64,000 bases of DNA from Lysinibacillus telephonicus (lineage in GTDB: Bacteria > Bacillota > Bacilli > Bacillales_A > Planococcaceae): the NCBI RefSeq assembly GCF_003966145.1, contig NZ_RXNR01000009.1, positions 28,692 through 92,691 on the forward strand, read 5' to 3'. Within the stretch, counting starts at the first letter, position 1. Each line of letters begins with the position of its first letter. Made by a program: the position numbers and the translations under genes. Positions 52,123 through 62,034 of this stretch are shown one piece after another. The notes under the pieces are model-generated. The model was not told where the DNA came from. It did no database searches and saw only the letters and a program-made list of their open reading frames with translations.

Positions 52123-53790
52123 ATGAAAGTTTTACAATCAACCAACGCTAAGGAAACAAACTTTTTTTCCAACAATGAAACACTTCATAAAATATTGGAG
52201 GAAATGTTAGACAAAGAGTTTCTTGATTTTGCAAAAAGAGAATTAAACGATTTCGGTGAGCTTGTAGCTGGTGAAATTGATGAACGGGCAAAACATACAG
52301 ATCGAGAAGGAGAACCCCGTTTAAAACGTTATAACAAATATGGTGACGAAGTATCTGAGATTTGGGTAAATGAAGGCTACAAAAAAACCATTCAACAGAC
52401 CTATAATACTGGAATTGTTGGGTATGTTCATAAAGAAATACCCCAGCTTGGTAGAAAGGGAAACTATATTTATAGTTTTGCACAAGGATATTTGTTATCG
52501 CATGCTGAGCCTGGTTTTTATTGCCCCGTTACTTTGACAATGGCAACAGCCTACTTGCTTGACCATTATGCTGATGAGGAACTTAAGAATCGTTTTTTAC
52601 CACATGTTTGTTCAACAGGAGAAGTGGAATTGTTTGAGGGTGCCACTTTCTTAACAGAGCGTCAAGGTGGTTCAGACGTTGGTGCCAATGTCGTTGAAGC
52701 ACGTTTTGACGGAAAACATTATCGTTTGTACGGTGAGAAATACTTTGCTTCAAATGCGGGGATGTGCGGGGTGGCAATGGTGTTGGCACGCAGACAGGAT
52801 GCTGGGCCAGGAACAAAAGGATTAACGCTGTTTGCAGTTCCCTGGAAAAATGAAAACGGGACAGTTAATGGTCTTCGTATTCGTCGTTTAAAAGATAAGC
52901 TCGGTGTTCGTGCAGTCCCGTCAGGAGAAGTTGAATTCGATGGAGCGCTTGCTTACGTAGTGGGAGATCCAAACAAAGGAATTTATTATATGCTGGAGGC
53001 TTTGAATCTATCGAGAATTTGCAATGCAATTGCATCAGTTGGAATAATGAACCGTGCTTACTTGGAAGCAAAGTATTATTTATCAAATCGAACTGCATTT
53101 GGAGAAGTGTTAACGAATTATCCTATGATTCAAGATTCATTGGCGAAGTTTGCTGCAAAAGTTCACGTAGAAGTGGCTACTACGTTTGACTTAATAAAAT
53201 TGTACGATGAAGTTACAGCTGGAAATGGTACGAATAAAGAAATGATTTTAAATCGCCTTAACATCGCAATTATGAAAAAGGAAACTGCAGAACAGGCAGT
53301 AAAATTTGCGAGTGAGGCAATTGAACTTCACGGGGGCAATGGTTATATAGAGGATTTTGTAACACCTCGTCTTCTTCGAGATGCACAAGTTTTAACTGTT
53401 TGGGAAGGAACTGCGAATATTTTAGCGCTAGAGGTCATTCGTTTATTTAACAAATATAATGCATATAGTCTATTTATAGAAGAAATGAAATCTCGCTTGC
53501 AAGAAGTTGCAAAAACAGGTTTAAAAGAAATTGTAGTTGAACAATTAAAAACTTTAGAAGAACAGTTGCACGTATTTATTACTCTAGACGATGCAATGCA
53601 AACATTTGAGGCTAAAAAAATAGCAGAGAAAATGGCTTTATTATACGAAAGTGTTGTTGCAGTAGAATGGGCTGATAAATATAGTGGGAAATATGAAAAA
53701 CTAGCAGAAATTTATTTAGAAGAAGCTTGGAAGCTACGCAACATAGGAGACCCAATGAAAACTGTCCAATATTTCCATGATGTTATTTAG
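52123..53790 (+). CDS. Acyl-CoA dehydrogenase, large (AidB/FadE-like)
   Basis: 555 residues, longer than the classical ~380-residue enzymes, with an N-terminal extension (to about 110) and a C-terminal helical domain (about 450-555). Flavin-binding core: TFLTERQGGSDVGANVV and FEGATF; C-terminal LHGGNGYIEDFVTPRLLRDA and TVWEGTANILA. It oxidises an acyl-CoA using FAD. Its ATG directly follows the synthetase stop. Confidence 0.87.
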   Translation: MKVLQSTNAKETNFFSNNETLHKILEEMLDKEFLDFAKRELNDFGELVAGEIDERAKHTDREGEPRLKRYNKYGDEVSEIWVNEGYKKTIQQTYNTGIVGYVHKEIPQLGRKGNYIYSFAQGYLLSHAEPGFYCPVTLTMATAYLLDHYADEELKNRFLPHVCSTGEVELFEGATFLTERQGGSDVGANVVEARFDGKHYRLYGEKYFASNAGMCGVAMVLARRQDAGPGTKGLTLFAVPWKNENGTVNGLRIRRLKDKLGVRAVPSGEVEFDGALAYVVGDPNKGIYYMLEALNLSRICNAIASVGIMNRAYLEAKYYLSNRTAFGEVLTNYPMIQDSLAKFAAKVHVEVATTFDLIKLYDEVTAGNGTNKEMILNRLNIAIMKKETAEQAVKFASEAIELHGGNGYIEDFVTPRLLRDAQVLTVWEGTANILALEVIRLFNKYNAYSLFIEEMKSRLQEVAKTGLKEIVVEQLKTLEEQLHVFITLDDAMQTFEAKKIAEKMALLYESVVAVEWADKYSGKYEKLAEIYLEEAWKLRNIGDPMKTVQYFHDVI

Positions 53791-53830
53791 ATTTTGACAA
53801 AATATTAATTGAAAAAATTACAAGAAGAAG

Positions 53831-53872
53831 ACCAAGAATGCTGTTAAATCAACATTCTTGGTTTTTAATTTT
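53831..53872 (+). terminator. Terminator of the merR-synthetase-dehydrogenase operon
   Basis: ACCAAGAATG and CATTCTTGGT arms with a 12-base loop, followed by TTTTTAATTTTT. Confidence 0.88.
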
Positions 53873-53924
53873 TCCTTCTTAATTTAAAAGTATTAATTCC
53901 TATAAAAAAACTTCGAATAACCTA

Positions 53925-53953
53925 TTGACTATTGAAAAGTCAGAAAGTAAAAT
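53925..53953 (+). promoter_or_regulatory. Promoter of the flavoprotein-ABC operon
   Basis: TTGACT and TAAAAT with a 17-bp spacer. A small ATCGG-TTAG-CCGAT hairpin followed by TTTTTC lies at 53961-53979, where an attenuator or an operator could act. Confidence 0.5.
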
Positions 53954-54043
53954 CAATTCTATCGGTTAGCCGATTTTTCAAAGTGAATAAGTAGGAATTG
54001 ATTATACATAGTTGGATAGTTTGCCTGAAAAGGAGGATGTATT

Positions 54044-55246
54044 GTGAAAGATTTATTTATAAAAACAGAGCAGCAGCGTATTTGGCTTGAAAAGTTAGCT
54101 AGCCTAGAGGAAACATTTAAAACCAATGCACAAGAAATTGATGAGCAATCATCATTTCCCCATGAACATATTAACGAACTGCGCAAAATCGGATATACAA
54201 AATTAACCTTGCCGAAAGAACTTGGTGGAGAAGGGTTTAATTTATATGAGGCAATTGCTCTTCAAGAAACTTTAGGAAGCTACGATGGAAGTACGGGATT
54301 GGCAACTGCTTGGACATTACTAACAGTAGGTGAACTATTCGAAAATAAGTATTGGGAGCCTTCGAAATTAACTGACTTTGCTAGTAAAGTCAAACAGGGT
54401 GCAATCATTAACCGTGCTGTAAGTGAAGTAGCAACTGGCAGTCCAATCCGTGGCGGCCGTCCAGGTACAACTGCTAAAAAAACTGGCAGCCAATGGATTA
54501 TCAATGGTCGAAAAAGCTATACTACAGGCTCTCCTGAACTTGATTATTTTTTAACATCGGCTTGGATTGAGGAAGAAGAAAAAATCGGCTTCTTCTTAAT
54601 TCATAAAGATACAGAAGGATTATCAATTGATGAAACTTGGGATGTCATTGCAATGCGCGGTACGGGCAGCCATGATCTAGTATTAAATAATGTAGCAGTA
54701 GATGAATCAGATTTAGTAGAGCTGCCAAATTACAATACTGGATTTAAATTAAATGGCTGGCTGCTGCTTATACCAGCTACATATTTAGGTATTGCACAAG
54801 CAGCGAGAGATTACGCGCTTCAATTTGCCAATACGCATTCACCAAACAGTATTAAAGGAACAATTGCAACATTACCTAATGTGCAGGCTCTTCTTGGTGA
54901 AATTGAATTGGAACTTGCTACGGCTCGCTTTGCTTTGTATGGTGCAGCACAAAGCTATGTGGAATTAAAACAAAAAGAAACAGAAGGGCATGAGCTTTCT
55001 GTGGAAGAGGGTACTTTAATCCTTAATGCGGTAAACACAGCAAAACATGTTGTAACAAATGCAGCAATCACAGTAGCCGATAAGGCGATGAGAGTAGTCG
55101 GTGCAAAGAGCTTGCAGCGTACAAACCCGCTGCAACGTTACTATCGCGATGTACGTGCCGGACTTCATAATCCACCGATGGACGATATTACAATTAAAAA
55201 ATTAGCTGAAACGGCATTAAAAGAAAATGAAAATAAAGGGAGATAA
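54044..55246 (+). CDS. Acyl-CoA-dehydrogenase-like flavoprotein (possible SfnB/monooxygenase type)
   Basis: 400 residues with the acyl-CoA dehydrogenase fold (GYTKLTLPKELGGEGFNLYE; NGRKSYTTGSPELDYF; AMRGTGSHDLVLNN). The family includes flavin monooxygenases of sulfur compounds (DszC, SfnB), and residues in the usual glutamate-base region do not identify a classical beta-oxidation enzyme. It leads an operon with a cystine-type importer, so a role in using an imported sulfur- or nitrogen-containing solute is inferred. Confidence 0.75.
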   Translation: MKDLFIKTEQQRIWLEKLASLEETFKTNAQEIDEQSSFPHEHINELRKIGYTKLTLPKELGGEGFNLYEAIALQETLGSYDGSTGLATAWTLLTVGELFENKYWEPSKLTDFASKVKQGAIINRAVSEVATGSPIRGGRPGTTAKKTGSQWIINGRKSYTTGSPELDYFLTSAWIEEEEKIGFFLIHKDTEGLSIDETWDVIAMRGTGSHDLVLNNVAVDESDLVELPNYNTGFKLNGWLLLIPATYLGIAQAARDYALQFANTHSPNSIKGTIATLPNVQALLGEIELELATARFALYGAAQSYVELKQKETEGHELSVEEGTLILNAVNTAKHVVTNAAITVADKAMRVVGAKSLQRTNPLQRYYRDVRAGLHNPPMDDITIKKLAETALKENENKGR

Positions 55247-55251
55247 TCAAC

Positions 55252-56133
55252 ATGAAATTTAACAAACTATTAAAATTTGCAGCAGTAGGTTTAGCATCAA
55301 TTTCTATATTAGCTGCATGTGGAGGAAATGAAGAAGATACAACTGCTAACAATGCGAATGGTAGCAGCCAAGATTCTGGTGAAGTTAAAAAAGTTAAAGT
55401 AGCATATGCAATTGGAACGAAGCCAATTTCATACCAAGATGAAAATGGTGAAGCAGCTGGTTACGATGTGGATGCTATGAGACTAGTTGACGAAAAATTA
55501 GAAGATTATGAATTTGAGTTTATTGGTACAACGGATGATGATTTATTAATCGGTGTTGAACAAGGTAAATATGATGTAGGGATTAAAAATGTATGGTACA
55601 CGGATGAACGTGCAAAAAAATACATTTTCCCAAAAGAATTCCTAGGTTTAAGTAGTACTGGTTTGGCTTTGAAAAAGGAAAATGAAAACATTAAAAATCT
55701 ATCAGATTTTGCAGCGGCAAACTTAGAATTAGCACCAATTGCAGCTAATAACGCTCAATACACGATTGTTGCAGAATACAACGAAGCAAATCCAGATAAT
55801 CAAGTAAAACTAGTAGCAGGCGATGAATTTAATGTTGATCAGGTTCAATGGGTGAACGAAGGTCGTGCTGATGGGGCAATTTACCTTGAAGCTCAATACA
55901 ATGCCCAAATTTTAGACGAAAATGGACCTTACCATAATTTAATAAACGACGTTATTTATAACGAATTTATTGTTATTAAAACTTGGCCATTATTTAACAA
56001 AGAACAGCAAGAATTTTCTGATGCTTACGATAAAGCAATGGCGGAAATTAAACAAACTGATGAACTAAATAAATTAATGGAAAAACATTATGGTAGAGAT
56101 TTATTTGAAGTGTTAGAAACTGTTGAACGATAA
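55252..56133 (+). CDS. Amino-acid ABC transporter substrate-binding lipoprotein
   Basis: 293 residues of solute-binding family 3. Signal peptide with lipobox ILAAC (Cys 22), a Glu/Asn-rich linker, and the two-lobed domain (VAYAIGTKPISYQDENGEAA; GYDVDAMRLVDEKL). The family binds polar amino acids or cystine; ligand unknown. It begins 5 bp after the flavoprotein gene. Confidence 0.87.
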   Translation: MKFNKLLKFAAVGLASISILAACGGNEEDTTANNANGSSQDSGEVKKVKVAYAIGTKPISYQDENGEAAGYDVDAMRLVDEKLEDYEFEFIGTTDDDLLIGVEQGKYDVGIKNVWYTDERAKKYIFPKEFLGLSSTGLALKKENENIKNLSDFAAANLELAPIAANNAQYTIVAEYNEANPDNQVKLVAGDEFNVDQVQWVNEGRADGAIYLEAQYNAQILDENGPYHNLINDVIYNEFIVIKTWPLFNKEQQEFSDAYDKAMAEIKQTDELNKLMEKHYGRDLFEVLETVER

Positions 56134-56140
56134 GTGAACA

Positions 56141-56179
56141 TGAGGCTGTCGGGTGTAAACCTTGCAGCCTCACTTTTTT
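56141..56179 (+). terminator. Intercistronic terminator after the binding-protein gene
   Basis: TGAGGCTG and CAGCCTCA arms with a 16-base loop, then CTTTTTTA. It lies inside the operon, between the binding protein and the first permease, and would lower expression of the membrane genes relative to the binding protein. Confidence 0.8.
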
Positions 56180-56198
56180 AGGAAAGTGGTGAACAAAA

Positions 56199-56909
56199 GT
56201 GGAAAAATACTTTGATATTAGTTATCTGTGGAATGCGATACCTAATTTACTACCGTATTTAAAAATTACATTTTTAGTTGCAGGGCTCGCTGTTCTATTC
56301 GGGACATTACTTGGCTTAGCACTGGCCTTTGCGAAAATTGGGAAAAGCAAAGTTTTACGTTCTTTAGCGAACGGATATACAACTGTTATGCGTTGTACAC
56401 CTTCCATTGTTCTATTATTCCTTGTGTATTACGGAGTACCTTTTCTTGCAGACTCGCTTTTTCATGTTAATTTACAAGACATAAATACAGGAGTTTTTGT
56501 TGTTACAACGTTTTCTCTACAATTTTCGGCTATGATGTCTGAAGTCATTCGTTCCGCCATCCAGTCAATCCATAAAGGACAATACGAGGCAGCAGTAAGT
56601 GTTGGATTAACACCATTTCAAGCTTATCGACGAATTATTTTCCCACAAGCATTTGTTGTTGCACTGCCAAACTTTGGGAATGGATTAATAGCAATTTTAC
56701 AAGAGGGTGCTTTAGCATACACAATTGGCTTTATTGATATTGTTGGTAAGGCAAATTTAATTATTGCAAGTAACCTTAATTCACATGCATTAGAAATCTA
56801 TATTGCCCTTGCAGTTATTTATTGGGTTCTCTCTATAACAATAGAAAAAGTTTTCGAGAAATTAGAAAAGCTATTCAGTAAAGGATCTCGTTCACTAAAA
56901 GCATCATAG
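56199..56909 (+). CDS. Amino-acid ABC transporter permease 1
   Basis: 236 residues of the HisM/TcyL type with five hydrophobic segments and the coupling loop QYEAAVSVGLTPFQAYRRII. A GTG start (EKYFDISYLWNAIP) is used, behind a weak AAAGTGGTG site. Forms a heterodimer with the next gene. Confidence 0.88.
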   Translation: MEKYFDISYLWNAIPNLLPYLKITFLVAGLAVLFGTLLGLALAFAKIGKSKVLRSLANGYTTVMRCTPSIVLLFLVYYGVPFLADSLFHVNLQDINTGVFVVTTFSLQFSAMMSEVIRSAIQSIHKGQYEAAVSVGLTPFQAYRRIIFPQAFVVALPNFGNGLIAILQEGALAYTIGFIDIVGKANLIIASNLNSHALEIYIALAVIYWVLSITIEKVFEKLEKLFSKGSRSLKAS

Positions 56910-56921
56910 GAGGTGGATATT

Positions 56922-57635
56922 ATGGAATCAAGTTTAAATATACCTTTTCTAATAGATACATTTTGGGTTGCATTAAGCGGAGTGCCAGTTGCCCTTCTTG
57001 TAACAGTGGTTGCAATGGCGATTGCAGTACCAATCGGTTTCTTCCTTGCATTAACTCGCATTAATAAAATTCCTGTTTTAAATCAAATTGCGAAGGTGTA
57101 CGTTTCTTTTGTCCGTGGAACGCCAATTATTATTCAAATCTTTGTATTATATAGCTTTATACCGATTTTCTTGAACAGTATTTTTACTAAATACAATATT
57201 GATTATCCAATTTATGATATCCATCCAATTTGGTATGCGTTTATTATTTTCTCATTCAATACAGCTGCAGTTTTAATTGAAGTTTTCCGTTCTGCATTAG
57301 GTACGGTAGATCGCGGTCAATTGGAAGCAGCACATTCTGTTGGGCTTACGACAAAACAAGCTTATGTGAGAATTATTATTCCACAAGCATTAGTCTCCGC
57401 GTTGCCAAACTTAACTACAGCTACAGTAAATTTAATTAAAGCAACATCGCTTGGATATGCCATTTCATTGCAAGAAATTACGTTGAAAGCAAAAGTTGAA
57501 GCAAATTTAGGTTATAACTACTTAGAAGCATACATTGATATTTTTATCGTTTACTTAATTATTTGTATTGCAGTAGAACAGCTATTTAAGTGGTGGGAAA
57601 AACGTTTAAGTCGCTATAAAATGGCTAGCGCTTAA
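56922..57635 (+). CDS. Amino-acid ABC transporter permease 2
   Basis: 237 residues, HisQ/TcyM type, with coupling loop QLEAAHSVGLTTKQAYVRII. The ATG at 56922 lies 8 bases after AGGAGG; an in-frame GTG at 56913 overlaps that site and is rejected. Confidence 0.88.
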   Translation: MESSLNIPFLIDTFWVALSGVPVALLVTVVAMAIAVPIGFFLALTRINKIPVLNQIAKVYVSFVRGTPIIIQIFVLYSFIPIFLNSIFTKYNIDYPIYDIHPIWYAFIIFSFNTAAVLIEVFRSALGTVDRGQLEAAHSVGLTTKQAYVRIIIPQALVSALPNLTTATVNLIKATSLGYAISLQEITLKAKVEANLGYNYLEAYIDIFIVYLIICIAVEQLFKWWEKRLSRYKMASA

Positions 57636-57648
57636 GGAGGCAAAATAA

Positions 57649-58404
57649 ATGTTAGAAATTAAAAATATTCATAAATCGTTCGGTAAAAATGAAATTTTAA
57701 AGGGTGTCGACCTGAAGATTGATAAAGGCGATGTAGTCGTTATATTAGGGCCTAGTGGTTCTGGGAAAACGACACTGCTGCGATGCATTAATTTCTTAGA
57801 AAGAGCGGACCAGGGGACTGCAAGCTTTGGAGAATTAAATGTTGATTTAAAAACGGCTTCGAAAAAAGACATATTAGCAATCCGTAAGAAAACAGCTTTT
57901 GTATTCCAAAACTATAATTTATTTAATAATAAAACAGCCTTGGAAAACGTAGCAGAAGGTCTAATCATAGGTAGAAAAATACCAAAAGCAGAAGCCTATG
58001 AAATTTCAAAAAAAGCATTAGATAAAGTAGGCTTGTCTGAGAAATATGACTCATATCCTAGTCAGCTTTCAGGAGGTCAACAGCAGCGTGTAGGCATTGC
58101 CCGAGCAGTAGCATTAAACCCTGATATTATCCTTTTTGATGAACCAACATCTGCACTGGATCCAGAGTTGGTAGGAGAAGTGCTTCAGGTTATGAAGGAT
58201 ATTGCAAAGGAAGGTACAACAATGCTAGTTGTCACACATGAGATGGGGTTTGCAAAAGATGTTGCAAACAAGGTCATATTTATGGATGGCGGCAATATTG
58301 TAGAAGAAGGAACGCCACATGAAATTTTTGTAACTCCAAAAGAAGAAAGAACCCAACGCTTCTTACGACGTGTATTACCAGGCGAATTTGATTTTGATAT
58401 TTAA
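57649..58404 (+). CDS. Amino-acid ABC transporter ATP-binding protein
   Basis: 251 residues, the GlnQ/TcyN group: Walker [10 protein letters not shown], signature LSGGQQQR, Walker [15 protein letters not shown]. Energises the two permeases. AAGGAGG precedes the ATG. Last gene of the operon. Confidence 0.92.
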   Translation: MLEIKNIHKSFGKNEILKGVDLKIDKGDVVVILGPSGSGKTTLLRCINFLERADQGTASFGELNVDLKTASKKDILAIRKKTAFVFQNYNLFNNKTALENVAEGLIIGRKIPKAEAYEISKKALDKVGLSEKYDSYPSQLSGGQQQRVGIARAVALNPDIILFDEPTSALDPELVGEVLQVMKDIAKEGTTMLVVTHEMGFAKDVANKVIFMDGGNIVEEGTPHEIFVTPKEERTQRFLRRVLPGEFDFDI

Positions 58405-58447
58405 TATAAGATTAAATTGAACTGGGATAAAACCTTTAAAAATTAAT

Positions 58448-58494
58448 AAACCGCATGAAATCCAATTTGAAAACCATGATTTCATGCGGTTTTC
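58448..58494 (+). terminator. Terminator of the amino-acid ABC operon
   Basis: AAACCGCATGAAATC pairs with GATTTCATGCGGTTT around a 17-base loop. Confidence 0.9.
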
Positions 58495-58611
58495 ATTTCA
58501 AATGAATAATTTTTAACATATGTCCAGGTTCTCTTATTAGTGTGTGTACTAATTGTTTTCTATAACAATCAATTAAAATAAGATATAATGAGTTAGACCA
58601 ATTAAATATTC

Positions 58612-58771
<160 letters not shown>

Positions 58772-58839
58772 ATACCAACTACCCTTACGAGGATAAGGAA
58801 GGCTAATTGTATGTATGGTCATACTATATTTAAAATTAC

Positions 58840-58869
58840 CGTCTCTCGTAAAGAGAGACTTTTTATTTT
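58840..58869 (+). terminator. Riboswitch-controlled terminator before btuC
   Basis: GTCTCTC and GAGAGAC arms with GTAAA loop, then TTTTTATTTT, about 70 bp before the btuC start. A likely expression platform of the cobalamin riboswitch. Confidence 0.82.
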
Positions 58870-58941
58870 GCATAATTTTTTGGGGGAGCATTTTGCCAAT
58901 ATGATGAAACAAGAAGATGAACAATTAAACGAGGTTATATT

Positions 58942-59937
58942 GTGAAAAAGAAAACGATTTTTGCATATACTTCCTCTATTTTATTTTTACTATTTAGTAT
59001 GTGGCTTGGAGTTTCTAATGGTTCAGTAGATGTACCATTATCTGCATTATGGGATAGCTCAACTAATCCAAGTCTCTACAATATATTATGGAGTATTCGA
59101 ATGCCCCGAGTGTTGTTAGCTGGTTTAGTTGGAGCTTCGCTTGCAATTGCAGGTGCTGCATTTCAAGGATTACTTAAAAATCCTTTGGCTGACCCATATA
59201 CACTAGGAGTTTCATCGGGAGCATCTGTTGGAGCAGTAGCTACTATCTTTTTTGGCATTTCCATACCAATTATAGGTTCTTTTACATTACCGATTTTCGG
59301 GATGCTTGGAGCGCTTTTAACATTAATATTTGTTTTAAGTTTTGCACGCTTAGTAGATCGTTCAATGAAAATGGAAACGCTTATTTTAACTGGTGTTATT
59401 TTTAGTTCATTTTTAGGGTCATGTATTTCATTAATGATTGCGCTTACTGGTCAAGAGCTGCGCGAAATTATGGGGTGGCTGCTTGGAAGTGTATCAATGC
59501 GCGGGTGGCCCTATGTCACAATGATTGTGCCATTTGTTATAGTAGGCTCAATTATTTTATGGTTAAATCGTCGTGAATTAAACGCAATGATGTACGGTGA
59601 TGAAAGGGCACAATCACTTGGAGTCAATGTGAAGAGAAGCAAATATGCGATTTTAGCTGGAGGTTCAATGTTAACAGGGGCAGCAGTTGCAGTTTCAGGT
59701 ACGATTGGCTTCGTTGGGTTAGTTGTTCCTCATATGACAAGGATACTTTGGGGAGCAGACCATCGTCATTTATTAACATTGTCATTTTTAAACGGAGCAA
59801 GCCTGTTAATTATTTGTGATTTAATTTCAAGAACAATACTTGCACCAGCAGAACTGCCTATTGGGGTAATTACTGCTTTTATTGGTGCCCCAGTATTTTC
59901 ATATATTTTTTATAAACAAAGAAGAAGCAGGGGGTGA
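58942..59937 (+). CDS. btuC: Vitamin B12 ABC transporter permease BtuC
   Basis: FecCD-family permease of 331 residues with about ten helices. Family motifs include RMPRVLLAGLVGASLAIAGA, FQGLLKNPLADPYTLGVSSG and IGFVGLVVPHMTRIL. The riboswitch upstream indicates cobalamin or cobinamide as substrate. A GTG start follows GAGG by 7 bases and overlaps the stop of a 14-codon open frame at 58901-58945 that could couple translation. No btuF-type binding protein lies in this operon. Confidence 0.9.
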   Translation: MKKKTIFAYTSSILFLLFSMWLGVSNGSVDVPLSALWDSSTNPSLYNILWSIRMPRVLLAGLVGASLAIAGAAFQGLLKNPLADPYTLGVSSGASVGAVATIFFGISIPIIGSFTLPIFGMLGALLTLIFVLSFARLVDRSMKMETLILTGVIFSSFLGSCISLMIALTGQELREIMGWLLGSVSMRGWPYVTMIVPFVIVGSIILWLNRRELNAMMYGDERAQSLGVNVKRSKYAILAGGSMLTGAAVAVSGTIGFVGLVVPHMTRILWGADHRHLLTLSFLNGASLLIICDLISRTILAPAELPIGVITAFIGAPVFSYIFYKQRRSRG

Positions 59938-59942
59938 ATTGT

Positions 59943-61403
59943 ATGCTAAAGGCAAACAACATTTCTGGAGGCTATGATACTACCCCAATATTAAAAAATA
60001 TCTCTTTTTCAGTAAGTAAAGGGAAGTTTCTAGGTATTCTTGGACCGAATGGCTGTGGAAAATCCACGCTGTTAAAAATCATTAGCGGCCTTTTAAAGCC
60101 GACCTCTGGAAACGTATTAATAGATGAGGTTGATATTAATAAATATACCTCCCGTCAATTAGCACAAAAAATGACCGTGCTGCCTCAGCTCCATACAGCG
60201 GCTTTTTCAAGCACAGTTCGAGAAACAGTAAGCATTGGCCGTTATCCTCATCAATCTGGTTTTTTTTCTAGTTGGTCAAATGAGGATGAACATTCGGTCA
60301 TGAAGGCGATGGAGCAGACAGCTGTTAAAAAATTCGAGCATACCTTTATAGAGTACTTATCTGGAGGGGAGAAGCAACGTGTTTTTATAGCACAAGCACT
60401 TGCGCAAAGTTCAGATTTACTGTTACTCGATGAACCGACAAACCATTTAGACATTGCACATCAGAAGCAAATTTTAGATATGATTCGGAAAGAAGTAACG
60501 GATAATGGTTTAACAGTTGTTTCAGTATTTCACGATATTAATTTAGCATCACTTTATTGTGATGAACTACTGTTAATGGAAAAAGGAACTGTAAGAGCAT
60601 TCGGTGAGCCTCATGAAGTTTTAATTGAACATCAAATTAAAGATGTTTATGAAGCACGAATATCATTACAAGCTCATCCTGAACAGCCAAAACCACAAAT
60701 GACTATCTTGCCAGATGTGAAAAAGGAGGCAAGTGAAAAGAAGGTTTTAAGAGATCATATCAAAATAAAAGAGGAATATGTTGAATTAAAATTGAATTTT
60801 CCTTTAAGGGTGTTGTCATCTGCTGTTCATAACGCTGGTTTAGGATGGTATTCAAACTTTATTAACCGTACCGTTAAAGCAGATTATAATATTGATAAGG
60901 TGAAGGAAGAATTTTTACAATATTTACTTGATGAAGGGTTTTCTCCAACGAATACGGTCGGAATGATGACAGCCGTAGATACAAAGAATGCAGTAATTAA
61001 ACAATACAATGCTTCTTTCGGGGATGTTTTTGTAATTGTAACTGCAGGAATTGGCAACGCTATTGATGTTTCGCAGGCATATAAACATGAAGATTCTTTG
61101 CATATCGGAACAATAAATACATGGGTTGTGATTAATGGGAAATTGTCTGATGAAGCATTCGTGCAAGCGATGATGACTGCGACTGAAGCAAAAACGAAAG
61201 CTTTGCAGCAGGAAAAAGTGTATGATTTTAGATCAAATTCAATTGCGACAAGTACACCGACAGATAGTTTGTTAGTTGCAGCAACTCAACAAGGGCCGCT
61301 AATGCAATATGGCGGACCAATTACAGACGTTGGCAAGGTAATTGGAAGAGGTGTTTTTGAGGCAACTAAAGAGGCAATTCAAATATATCGAAAAGGGGAT
61401 TAG
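59943..61403 (+). CDS. btuD: BtuD ATPase fused to CbiZ adenosylcobinamide amidohydrolase
   Basis: 486 residues. The N-terminal ABC ATPase (1-250) has Walker A GPNGCGKST (33-41), LSGGEKQRVFIAQAL and LLLLDEPTNHLD. The C-terminal CbiZ domain (about 275-486) contains LRVLSSAVHNAGLGWYSNFI and GIGNAIDVSQA. The fusion imports cobamides and hydrolyses adenosylcobinamide to adenosylcobyric acid for remodelling; the same fusion exists in B. subtilis YvrA. The ATG is 6 bases after AGGGGGTG and is preferred to GTG 59934. Confidence 0.9.
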   Translation: MLKANNISGGYDTTPILKNISFSVSKGKFLGILGPNGCGKSTLLKIISGLLKPTSGNVLIDEVDINKYTSRQLAQKMTVLPQLHTAAFSSTVRETVSIGRYPHQSGFFSSWSNEDEHSVMKAMEQTAVKKFEHTFIEYLSGGEKQRVFIAQALAQSSDLLLLDEPTNHLDIAHQKQILDMIRKEVTDNGLTVVSVFHDINLASLYCDELLLMEKGTVRAFGEPHEVLIEHQIKDVYEARISLQAHPEQPKPQMTILPDVKKEASEKKVLRDHIKIKEEYVELKLNFPLRVLSSAVHNAGLGWYSNFINRTVKADYNIDKVKEEFLQYLLDEGFSPTNTVGMMTAVDTKNAVIKQYNASFGDVFVIVTAGIGNAIDVSQAYKHEDSLHIGTINTWVVINGKLSDEAFVQAMMTATEAKTKALQQEKVYDFRSNSIATSTPTDSLLVAATQQGPLMQYGGPITDVGKVIGRGVFEATKEAIQIYRKGD

Positions 61404-61406
61404 GAT

Positions 61407-61967
61407 ATGAAGCTTTATACAAAAACAGGGGATACTGGGAAAACGAGTTTAATGGGTGGCCGCGTAAGGAAGGATCATTTACGTGTTGAGGCATATGGTA
61501 CGATAGATGAATTAAACTCTTTTATAGGTAAAGCAGTCAGTGAATTAGATTCAACAGTTTTTCAAGATATTCTAGCGGATTTAGAAACAATCCAGCATGA
61601 ACTGTTTGATTGCGGCGGCGATTTAGCAAACGTTATGAAAGAGAGAAAGTATAAATTGCAGGAGGCTTCAATTGAAGTTCTTGAAAAACGCATAGATGTA
61701 TTATCAGATGAAGCACCGCCATTAAAAAGATTTATTTTGCCGGGAGGGACGCCGGCAGCAGCAACCCTCCATATTGCACGTACTGTAACGCGTCGAGCAG
61801 AACGTCAAGTGGTTACGTTAATGAATGACATAGAAGATGTCCCTGCAATTGTACAAAAATATTTAAATCGTTTATCTGACTATTTCTTCGCGGCAGCACG
61901 TGTAGTAAACTTCCGAATGAACGTTAAAGACATCGAGTATATTCGCAGCGGAGATGTATTTAAGTAA
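61407..61967 (+). CDS. yvqK: Cob(I)alamin adenosyltransferase, PduO type (YvqK)
   Basis: 186 residues. N-terminal ATP motif TKTGDTGKTSLMGG, then RVEAYGTIDELNSFIG, and C-terminal LNRLSDYFFAAARVVN with the conserved Asp/Phe/Arg residues of the corrinoid site. It attaches adenosyl to cobalamin after import. It begins 3 bp after the btuD stop. Confidence 0.93.
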   Translation: MKLYTKTGDTGKTSLMGGRVRKDHLRVEAYGTIDELNSFIGKAVSELDSTVFQDILADLETIQHELFDCGGDLANVMKERKYKLQEASIEVLEKRIDVLSDEAPPLKRFILPGGTPAAATLHIARTVTRRAERQVVTLMNDIEDVPAIVQKYLNRLSDYFFAAARVVNFRMNVKDIEYIRSGDVFK

Positions 61968-62034
61968 TAGAACTGGGCGATTTGCCTACTTTCACTTGAA
62001 TACTTATACGTGAATAAATATAGATATTTATACT

